The notes beneath the pieces are model-generated. The model had not been told where the DNA came from. It made no database searches and was given only the letters and a program-made list of their open reading frames with translations. This document shows, one piece after another, positions 16,076 to 23,029 of a DNA stretch of 64,000 bases. Source of the stretch: Candidatus Magnetocorallium paracelense (GTDB lineage: Bacteria > Nitrospirota > Thermodesulfovibrionia > Thermodesulfovibrionales > Magnetobacteriaceae); the NCBI GenBank assembly GCA_029001845.1, contig JAREWP010000033.1, positions 186,001-250,000 of the forward strand, in the 5' to 3' direction. The translations under genes and the position numbers were made by a program. Position 1 is the stretch's first letter, and each line of letters begins with the position of its first letter.

Positions 16076-16217
16076 AAAGCATCTGGCAGTCATCTGTCAG
16101 CTTTTTAATTACAACAGTTTATGGCTGATATTATACTCACCCCTAAGGTGAAGCTTTTTTTTGCATAATGTCAGATATTTCCTTAGCTGAAGGCTGACAG
16201 CTGTTTTTAGTTAACAG
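16076..16217. repeat. Interspersed palindromic element, family D copy 1
   Basis: GCATCTGGCAGTCATCTGTC at the left is the inverse of sequence in the block at 51841-51996, and both blocks end in GCTGTTTTTAGTTAA. The ends of this copy are themselves inverse (TGTCAGCTT...GCTGACAGC). It lies just downstream of the sthA stop codon. Confidence 0.6.
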
Positions 16218-16221
16218 ATGC

Positions 16222-17613
16222 CTATCCCTGACAGGAATCTTTCTTACCTGCGACGTCCAGTTGGTTAAGGACGTCCAGAGCTGCTACTTTATATGCCTCC
16301 GCCAAGGTGGGGTAATTAAAAACCGTATATACAAAGTGCTCAATCGGAGTGCAGAGAGAGAGGGCCATTTGTCCGATATGAACCAGTTCGGTAGCTCCTC
16401 TTCCTATAATATGCACCCCCAATATTTTATGTGTCTCCCTGTGGACATGAATTTTTAAAAAACCATACTTCTCTCCCGATATTTGTCCTTTGGCAAGTTC
16501 TTTATACTTTGCCCTGCCGGTGACAAAGGGAATCCCCTTTTTAATCAATTCCAGCTCATCTTCCCCAACCCAGGATATCTCGGGGATAGTATATATTCCA
16601 AAGGGGAAGTGTGGTGGAAAGCTTCCCCCTTCAAGGCAAAATGCATGTCTTGCGCAGATTCTGCCCTGTTCGAAAGAAGAGGCGGCCAGCGAAGGAGCGC
16701 CAATGACATCTCCTGCCGCATAAATATGCGGTACAGTTGTTTGAAAGTTGTCATTCACCTTAATCAGTCCTCTTTTGTCCGCCTCGATTCCCGCTCTTGC
16801 GAGATTCAGCTCCGAAACATTTCCCTGACGTCCCATGCTGATTAAGGCTGCGTTAAAATCGACGTCTTTACCGTTTATGTTAATAGTAACCGCACCATTT
16901 CCCGGAGTGTTGTTTTGGAGTTTTATCTCTCCCACTGTATCTCCGATAAACAGATCGACTCCCTGATCTTCAAATTGTTGTATTAAAGCGTTCACGACCT
17001 CATTGTCCACACCGCGGAGAAGTGATTTTCTCCTGTCTATAAGACTCACTTTTACGCCGAGCCTGTTAAAAATACTGGCATATTCGGTTCCGATGACACC
17101 TGCTCCCAGAACTGCGAGAGTATTCGGCAGGGCAGTTAATGTTAAAATTGAGTCGCTGGTAAAGATTTGTCTATGGTCAAAAGGGACATCGTCCTTTTGC
17201 AGCGGAGACGCACCGGTGGCAATAACATAAAAATCCGACTCAATTGTCAAAATTTCATCGCCATGTACAATATTTATTTCTCTGTCATTTATAAAAGAGG
17301 CCAATCCCTGAATGATCTGCACTCCGTTTCTATGGAGCTGATCTGTTGTGACGGCCACTTCCCTTTTAATCACTTCCTCCTTTTTCTGCATAGCCCATTC
17401 CAGGGTATTACCATTTAAGTTGTTATTGGAAGTAATCGCAGCTTCCCGCAGAGTTTTACTCGGTATGGTGCCTTTATGCACACAGGCGCCCCCGACAAAT
17501 TCCTTTTCAACGATCAATACTCTTTTATTTAATTTAGCTGCCTGTATGGCAGCCCTCTGCCCGGCAGGGCCGGAGCCTATAACTGTCATATCGAATTTAG
17601 ATGATCCCGCCAT
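16222..17613 (-). CDS. sthA: Soluble (Si-specific) NAD(P)+ transhydrogenase-type flavoprotein
   Basis: 463 residues of the pyridine-nucleotide-disulfide oxidoreductase fold: FAD motif GSGPAG (13-18), NAD(P) motif GAGVIGTEYAS, and C-terminal FNYPTLAEAYKVAALD. The redox-active CxxxxC is not intact: the site reads GGACVHKGTIPSK, so the second cysteine is Thr49. This is the same replacement as in E. coli SthA (CTHWGT) and distinguishes it from dihydrolipoamide dehydrogenase. It probably balances NADH and NADPH in the cytoplasm. Isolated gene. Confidence 0.85.
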   Translation of the reverse strand: MAGSSKFDMTVIGSGPAGQRAAIQAAKLNKRVLIVEKEFVGGACVHKGTIPSKTLREAAITSNNNLNGNTLEWAMQKKEEVIKREVAVTTDQLHRNGVQIIQGLASFINDREINIVHGDEILTIESDFYVIATGASPLQKDDVPFDHRQIFTSDSILTLTALPNTLAVLGAGVIGTEYASIFNRLGVKVSLIDRRKSLLRGVDNEVVNALIQQFEDQGVDLFIGDTVGEIKLQNNTPGNGAVTININGKDVDFNAALISMGRQGNVSELNLARAGIEADKRGLIKVNDNFQTTVPHIYAAGDVIGAPSLAASSFEQGRICARHAFCLEGGSFPPHFPFGIYTIPEISWVGEDELELIKKGIPFVTGRAKYKELAKGQISGEKYGFLKIHVHRETHKILGVHIIGRGATELVHIGQMALSLCTPIEHFVYTVFNYPTLAEAYKVAALDVLNQLDVAGKKDSCQG

Positions 17614-17781
17614 AAAACGTCACCTCTGGTATTCTCATGTGAGAGAATCACGGTATACATTAAATGAAGTATACCACAACCACCGGCCGAAGGCAAAGAC
17701 GAAACAATGAGGTTGATCCTGGATATCTATTCTTCCTGACAAGCCTGATTTGGGATCACGTTTTTTTGCTTTTCAAGTATC

Positions 17782-17809
17782 CGGGAATTGATTGTTTTAG
17801 TCAATCCCG
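17782..17809. other. Small hairpin in the sthA/channel divergent spacer
   Basis: CGGGAATTGATT pairs with AGTCAATCCCG around a TTTT loop. No U-tract follows on either strand, so terminator function is uncertain. The rest of the 293-base spacer holds the promoter candidate at 17851 and nothing else recognised. Confidence 0.4.
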
Positions 17810-17850
17810 TCTCTAACTGTGCGGCAATTGGCGTCATCCTGTCTGTTTCT

Positions 17851-17880
17851 TTGACTCTTTTTTTTATTTTCTGTTAGTAT
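17851..17880 (+). promoter_or_regulatory. Candidate sigma-70 promoter of the ion-channel/cyclase cluster
   Basis: TTGACT, an 18-base T-rich spacer and TAGTAT end 26 bases before the ATG of the ligand-gated channel gene. Position and spacing fit a short-leader promoter for the downstream five-gene cluster. The first ATG has no clear Shine-Dalgarno sequence. Confidence 0.45.
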
Positions 17881-17906
17881 TTCTACCGTTATTTATGTAA
17901 CCGATT

Positions 17907-20012
17907 ATGAAAAAAACAATCTCTTTAATTCTTGTCATCCTTTCCCTCTCCTACTTCGGACTTGAATTTTTCTTTAGCGGAAAGAAAGATATCTATTATA
18001 TCGGAATAACAGGGCCAATGGGAGGAAAAGCGGGAAATGACGGTATCTCCATGAAGCGCGGAGCCGAGATGGCTCTTAAGGAGATTCAACGACAGGGAAA
18101 ACTCAAGAACATCGAGCTCCAACTATTAATCCATGACGATCAAAGCGATTACAGCTCAAAATACGGCCCTATAGAAATCGCCAGAAAAATTTCTCAAAAT
18201 AAAAAGGTTCTTGCCGTTATTGGCCATAAATTCAGCGTACCTACTATTGCGGCGGCGCCCATATACGCCAAGCACCAAATCCCTCTCATCTCTCCAACGG
18301 CCACGGCCCCTGAAGCAACTGCCGTTAGTGAATGGGCCTTTAGCATGATTTGCAATGATCTTTATCAAAGCAGGTTTTTAGCCAACTATGTGGTCCATGC
18401 ATTGAATAAAAAAAGAATTGCCATAATTCATTCCGAAGACGGTTACGGAAAATCTTTAAAAACTCATTTTATCCGGGAGCTGCAAAAAAATAAAGTAATT
18501 CCCCACACTGTCATTGAGCTACCTGAAAAAGATATGGAACCTGTTCATTTGAAGGTGCATTTGGAACATCTGAAAAAGGCCGACATCATTTTTCTGGCCA
18601 TGCTTAGCGATAATGCCGCTAATGTTTTGAAATACTTAAAAAACAAACAGGTTCAAACCGATTTTATCGGAAACGAGGTATTGGGAAATCCAAAGTTTAT
18701 TCATGATGCAGGCGTTTATTCGGAAAATGTATATGCCGTTACCTCCTTTCTTCAAAACCTTTTGGGCATTGATGCGCGCCTCTATGCACAGCAATACAGG
18801 AAAACCTATTTAAAAGAGCCTGACTGGATTTCTTCTCACAGTTATGAGGCTGTTCAGCTTATTGCCAATGCCATTGAAAAAGTAGGCCCCGATCGTTTTT
18901 CCATCAAAGATTACCTTAAACAAATCCGAAGCCCCCATGAATCGGTAAAAGGTATTGGAGGAAACATTTACTTTGACCGATACGGGTCGAATCAAAGAGC
19001 CATCTATATCGGGCAGGTAAAAAACGGGAGGTTCATCTCTTCCGAATTTCAACTCATCCAGGCGCCCTACCCGGAACTTCTGCCTGCCGGTGAGCAAAAA
19101 GAGTTGGTTCATTTTTACAAACAGGCTCTCAAACGTACAACCATTGTTTTTACAGGGGTTCATATCAAAGAGATTAAAGAAATCAATATTGATGAATCCT
19201 ACTATACCGCTGATTTTAATTTGTGGTTTCGCTGGAACGGTAAAGACGAAAAAAATTTGGACTTTGAACTGCTCAACGGGCAAATCGAAAATCAGGCAAT
19301 TCTGGAAAAATATGAAAATCCCGAAACCGGGGAGCATTTCATCTCCTATGAAATCAAAGCAACCCTTAAAGAAGAATTCCCCTTACACGATTATCCCTTT
19401 GATAAACAAATTCTAGGCATTCAGGTGAAACCATTAAAAGCCCCGACTACGGAAATTCTTTTGGTAGCCGATTTGGATGAGAGTGAAGGATTTCTGCCTA
19501 TCGATCTGGGCATTTGGAGGGAGAGCCTCCATCTTCAGTATGTAGACCTGAAAGAATTCCTTTACAGCTTTCGGAATCCTCAATTCGATCAAAAAATGTA
19601 CACATTGGATTACTCCCTTTTTCACTATGAAATTCGCATGGCACGTGAAGTTTCCGACTATCTCCTCAAAATGATTCCTTTGCTGTTTATGTTGATAATA
19701 GTAGGAATATCCTTTTTCATGGATATCACCCGCAACTCAGGCGCGCGTTTCGATATCGGTTTACTGGGATTGCTTACGGCCGTGGCTTTTCACCAGACGG
19801 TGATCAGTGTGGGATATCTCATTCGGGCGGACTTTTTCTTTATCTGCACTTATTTTTTAATCTCCCTCATCATTGTAGAAACGGTCATTGTAGATCATTT
19901 TTATCACTCTCAAAGGGAGAAACTGGCTTTGGCAATTGATCGATATTCCTTTTCAGGATTTGTAATGATTATTGTGGGACTTGCCATTGCACTTTTTGGC
20001 GATTTTATATAA
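17907..20012 (+). CDS. Periplasmic-binding-protein / pentameric ligand-gated ion channel fusion
   Basis: 701 residues. An N-terminal signal/anchor segment (1-24) is followed by a LivK-type type I periplasmic-binding fold (about 29-385: YIGITGPMGG..., ...LIHDDQSD, PLISPTATAPE, IAIIHSEDGYG). A Cys-loop-receptor-type extracellular domain follows (about 410-575): YTADFNLWFRW and the Pro-loop signature LHDYPFDKQILGIQV (493-507), without the eukaryotic cysteine pair. Four TM segments follow (about 586-606, 614-636 pore-lining M2, 643-664, 682-700) with a short M3-M4 loop, as in prokaryotic channels. It is probably an inner-membrane homopentamer gated by a small molecule (amino-acid-like, by analogy with LivK). 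A TTGACT/TAGTAT promoter lies upstream. First gene of the signalling cluster. Confidence 0.85.
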   Translation: MKKTISLILVILSLSYFGLEFFFSGKKDIYYIGITGPMGGKAGNDGISMKRGAEMALKEIQRQGKLKNIELQLLIHDDQSDYSSKYGPIEIARKISQNKKVLAVIGHKFSVPTIAAAPIYAKHQIPLISPTATAPEATAVSEWAFSMICNDLYQSRFLANYVVHALNKKRIAIIHSEDGYGKSLKTHFIRELQKNKVIPHTVIELPEKDMEPVHLKVHLEHLKKADIIFLAMLSDNAANVLKYLKNKQVQTDFIGNEVLGNPKFIHDAGVYSENVYAVTSFLQNLLGIDARLYAQQYRKTYLKEPDWISSHSYEAVQLIANAIEKVGPDRFSIKDYLKQIRSPHESVKGIGGNIYFDRYGSNQRAIYIGQVKNGRFISSEFQLIQAPYPELLPAGEQKELVHFYKQALKRTTIVFTGVHIKEIKEINIDESYYTADFNLWFRWNGKDEKNLDFELLNGQIENQAILEKYENPETGEHFISYEIKATLKEEFPLHDYPFDKQILGIQVKPLKAPTTEILLVADLDESEGFLPIDLGIWRESLHLQYVDLKEFLYSFRNPQFDQKMYTLDYSLFHYEIRMAREVSDYLLKMIPLLFMLIIVGISFFMDITRNSGARFDIGLLGLLTAVAFHQTVISVGYLIRADFFFICTYFLISLIIVETVIVDHFYHSQREKLALAIDRYSFSGFVMIIVGLAIALFGDFI

Positions 20013-20299
20013 ACATGTCAATAACACGAAGACAAAGGGCGCGAAGAAAATAAAGAAATTTTTTTGGTAACTATTCAGCGAATTTTTTTTGACAAGATTA
20101 ACAGGATAGAACAAGATTCATAAATCCTGTTGATCACGAACTTTTTCCTGTTCAGTTTTTTTTACTTTTTTTTTGTTTATCCTGTAATCCTGTCTGAATA
20201 ATTACTTATTTTTTTACTTCGTCATCTTCGTGGTAAAAAATATGTTTGGTTCCGGTTCGCCGGGTCAGGTAGCATTGAAATTCTAATGGAGGTTGAATT
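20013..20299. other. Intergenic spacer with AACAGGAT/ATCCTGTT repeats
   Basis: 287 bases without a gene. It contains AACAGGATAGAACAAGATTC...AATCCTGTTGATC and later TTATCCTGTAATCCTGTCTGA, i.e. several inverted AGGATTAACAGG-like pieces typical of degenerate dispersed repeats, plus long T-tracts that could end the channel transcript. A good TGGAGG ribosome-binding site for the next gene is at its end. No clear promoter seen. Confidence 0.4.
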
Positions 20300-21808
20300 A
20301 TGTCCAATTGGATAAAAAAAACAAAATTGAGTACGCGAATTTTTATATTGGTTTCATTTTTACTTACCATGATAATCGCGACGAGTTCTTTCGCGCTGTT
20401 AAAAGTTCACCATTTGGGAATGGAAATCGATGAAATCGCCCATGAAGAGATTCCATTGGCCAGGATTGTAACCAAGCTGACGGAATATATGTTGGATCAG
20501 GCCATGCGTTTTGGGGAAATCCTGCAATATGGAAGTCTGGGCGTCAAAGAAAAATTTGAAGAGGAAGTCCATGATTTTATCGATGCCGGAGAGCGGATTA
20601 ATGATGTGATCAGAGAGGGAAGGAAAATAGCCGAACACAGTATCGAAATTATTCATGATGAGACAAAGAAAAAAGAGCTGGAGCATATCAAACAAATTTT
20701 GGGACAAATCGAAAAAGAGCATGGCGATTATGAACATCACAGCGAAGAGTTGTTTCGAGAAGTTGCTTTAATCAATTTTGGAGAAGAGAGCTCGGAAAGT
20801 AGGGCTCATCGAATAGAAGCGCTCGAGAGGATGGAAAAGGAAACCAAACATCTTGAAGAACTTATTGAGGAAATTTTAGAGGTGATTGATAATTTGACAA
20901 TGCAAATCACCCATGAAGCAGAGACAGAGCAAAGGGAAGCCTTTATTTATCTGATTCTTTTAATCATTTTTTCTATCACTTCGGGATTGGCCTTGAGTTT
21001 ATTTATTATTAGAAATACAGTGCTTCCTTTGAAGGAGTCCATCCTCCAGTTGCTTCAGGGGGCTCAGGAATTTCAGGCAGCCTCCCTGCAAATAGCCAAT
21101 GGCAGTACGTCCCTATCCTATGAATCGGAAAAACAGGCATCCGCCGTTGATAACACCACACATATCATAGACAGCATAAACGATCTTGCCGGGACCAGCG
21201 TGTCTTTGGCGGACCGTCAGGAGCAGCTTATAAAGGAAACCACCACTATTTCCAACACGACTCACGCCAATATCAATGAGATTATGAGCAGCAGCCGTGA
21301 AGTCGCAGATTTTGGAGAGAAAATTGGACCATTAATTAAATCCTTAAATGATATGGCGATGCAATTAAATATGCTGGCCACAAATATCTCTGCCGAGGTA
21401 ACACGCACTCAGGTCGCCCAAAGCATCGTCGTTTTCACTGACGAGATGAGAAGTTTGGCGAAAGAAACCGTTAACCTGGCCCGTGAGGCCGATGAACTGA
21501 CAATGAAATCGGGGATGAATATTCGAAAAGGTTTGGAACTGGCCATGAACACACAGGAAGCCTACAACGAAATTATGGATATTATGCAAAGGCTGAACAA
21601 AGCATGCGATGAGAGTTTGGAAACTTCCAGGCTGGGACAGGAAAAGATCACCGGTGCAAACGGAGCAATCAATCAAATCAATGAGGCCATTCAGAACAAT
21701 GCATCCGTATCGGAGCAAAACGCTGCGGCCAGTGAAGAGTTGAGCGCTCAGGCCCAGGCTCTACTGGATGTTGCAGAGAGCTTAAGGGTTCTTGTGGGGA
21801 AATCATAA
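20300..21808 (+). CDS. Two-TM chemoreceptor-like protein with degenerate signalling tip
   Basis: 502 residues. TM1 (about 12-34), a helical extracytoplasmic domain (35-213; four-helix-bundle type, rich in Glu, His and Lys), TM2 (about 215-237) and a long cytoplasmic coiled coil. The hairpin region NMLATNISAEVTRTQVAQSI (357-376) aligns with the NLLALNAAIEAARAGE tip of chemoreceptors and is followed by a recognisable TDEMRSLAKETV. The Glu and Arg of the tip remain, but the GE-G-RG segment is lost. The C-terminus SVSEQNAAASEELSAQAQ is MCP-like. It lacks a clear HAMP domain. Coupling to CheA/CheW is therefore uncertain. It may serve the neighbouring channels as sensor or clustering scaffold (inference from context). 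Confidence 0.75.
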   Translation: MSNWIKKTKLSTRIFILVSFLLTMIIATSSFALLKVHHLGMEIDEIAHEEIPLARIVTKLTEYMLDQAMRFGEILQYGSLGVKEKFEEEVHDFIDAGERINDVIREGRKIAEHSIEIIHDETKKKELEHIKQILGQIEKEHGDYEHHSEELFREVALINFGEESSESRAHRIEALERMEKETKHLEELIEEILEVIDNLTMQITHEAETEQREAFIYLILLIIFSITSGLALSLFIIRNTVLPLKESILQLLQGAQEFQAASLQIANGSTSLSYESEKQASAVDNTTHIIDSINDLAGTSVSLADRQEQLIKETTTISNTTHANINEIMSSSREVADFGEKIGPLIKSLNDMAMQLNMLATNISAEVTRTQVAQSIVVFTDEMRSLAKETVNLAREADELTMKSGMNIRKGLELAMNTQEAYNEIMDIMQRLNKACDESLETSRLGQEKITGANGAINQINEAIQNNASVSEQNAAASEELSAQAQALLDVAESLRVLVGKS

Positions 21809-21864
21809 ATTAGTTAATACAATAACCGTTTATTTCAATACCATCATCCGTTATCGAGAACTAT

Positions 21865-22932
21865 ATGATTCGCTTTAGTCAAAGAATTGTTAATCACAAA
21901 CTATTTGAGCCATTCATCATTGGTGTCATTATCCTGTGCGGGATTATTGTGGGTCTGGAAACGTCTGAATCATTCGTAGGACAGTATGGTCAATTGTTCT
22001 ATGTGTTCTACAGCATTATCCTGGTAATATTCATTTTGGAAGCGCTGTTAAAGATGACTGCTTTGGCGCCCGATTCTTTTAGATATTTTAAAAACGGCTG
22101 GAATCTTTTTGATTTTTTCGTAATTATTATCGCCCTCATTCCAAACACCGGACAATTCGCTATGGTAGCCAGATTGGTCCGTTTATTAAGAGTTCTCCGT
22201 CTGATTTCCGCCGTTCCGGAGATACGGCTCATTGTCAATACTCTGCTCCGTTCTATTCCAAGCCTGGCCAATATACTTGTGCTGTTATTTTTATTATTTT
22301 ACATCTATGGCGTTACCGGTTATTTTCTATACCACACACATGACCCACTCCATTGGGAGACTCTCGGAATGAGCATGATTACCCTTTTTCGAGTGCTCAC
22401 GTTGGAAGACTGGACCGATATCATGTATAAGGCCATGGAGCTGAATTTCTATCATTGGACCTATTTTGTAAGCTTTGTGATCATCACGACATTCGTTGTG
22501 ATCAATATGTTTGTTGCTATTATTCTTAACAATCTGGACGAAACCAAAAAAGAACACAGCCAGGAAAAACATGAGCTTAGGCAATTAGAAGAAGTTCTCT
22601 CTTCCAAGCAAATACGCGTACAATGTCAACTGCCGGCAACGATAAAAACAGAGGAACTTACGGCAAAAACCGTTATCAGGAATATCAGCATAAAGGGATG
22701 TCGTGTATTATTCCGCAATAAAGACGCCTTGATAAATAAATTTGCAATAGGTGAAAATATATCTTTAACAAGCGTCCTTCCCTTTGCCGAATCGGAGATA
22801 AATTTCTCCGGTGAAATTCGAAGTAAAAATGAAGGGAAGTATATAGCGTCTCTTGGAATTGAATTTGGTGAGGTTAATAAGGAAACACTCAAAACTTTAA
22901 CGAATTTTATCGTTTCCAAATTGAATGTCTGA
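21865..22932 (+). CDS. NaChBac-type voltage-gated cation channel with C-terminal PilZ-like domain
   Basis: 355 residues. Single-repeat 6-TM channel: S1 (about 13-32), S2 with the charge-transfer motif F56-x-x-E59-x-x-x-K63, S3 with N80/D83, S4 with four Arg at three-residue spacing (R103, R106, R109, R112), S5, a pore helix with selectivity filter TLEDWTD (179-185), S6 (203-222) and a short coiled coil. The remainder (about 250-352) looks like PilZ: an LPATI strand, then R-NISIKGCRVLF (272-282) and LGIEF. The first PilZ arginine motif RxxxR is incomplete, so c-di-GMP binding is uncertain. The filter has Asp at the two positions where engineered CavAb gained Ca2+ selectivity, so Ca2+ or mixed permeation is inferred. 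56 bases after the chemoreceptor-like gene. Confidence 0.85.
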   Translation: MIRFSQRIVNHKLFEPFIIGVIILCGIIVGLETSESFVGQYGQLFYVFYSIILVIFILEALLKMTALAPDSFRYFKNGWNLFDFFVIIIALIPNTGQFAMVARLVRLLRVLRLISAVPEIRLIVNTLLRSIPSLANILVLLFLLFYIYGVTGYFLYHTHDPLHWETLGMSMITLFRVLTLEDWTDIMYKAMELNFYHWTYFVSFVIITTFVVINMFVAIILNNLDETKKEHSQEKHELRQLEEVLSSKQIRVQCQLPATIKTEELTAKTVIRNISIKGCRVLFRNKDALINKFAIGENISLTSVLPFAESEINFSGEIRSKNEGKYIASLGIEFGEVNKETLKTLTNFIVSKLNV

Positions 22933-22983
22933 TGTTTAGCCTTGTCCGAAATCAAGCTGCCGCAGGCAGCAATTTTTTTCATA

Positions 22984-23027
22984 CTCCCTCTCCCCCTTTG
23001 AAGGGGGAGAGAGTTGGGGTGAGGGGG
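22984..23027. repeat. CCCCCTTTGAAGGGGG hairpin, family C copy 2
   Basis: CTCCCTCTCCCCCTTTGAAGGGGGAGAG is a perfect-type hairpin followed by a G-rich tail, GTTGGGGTGAGGGGG, that ends two bases before the ATG of the cyclase gene. The repeat therefore forms the whole translation-initiation leader of that gene. Confidence 0.7.
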
Positions 23028-23029
23028 TA

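Noticed and set aside
17907-19100. Plain ABC-transporter substrate-binding protein
   Set aside because: The N-terminal domain alone would suggest LivK, but the frame continues into a Pro-loop extracellular domain and four TM helices, and no transporter genes are adjacent.
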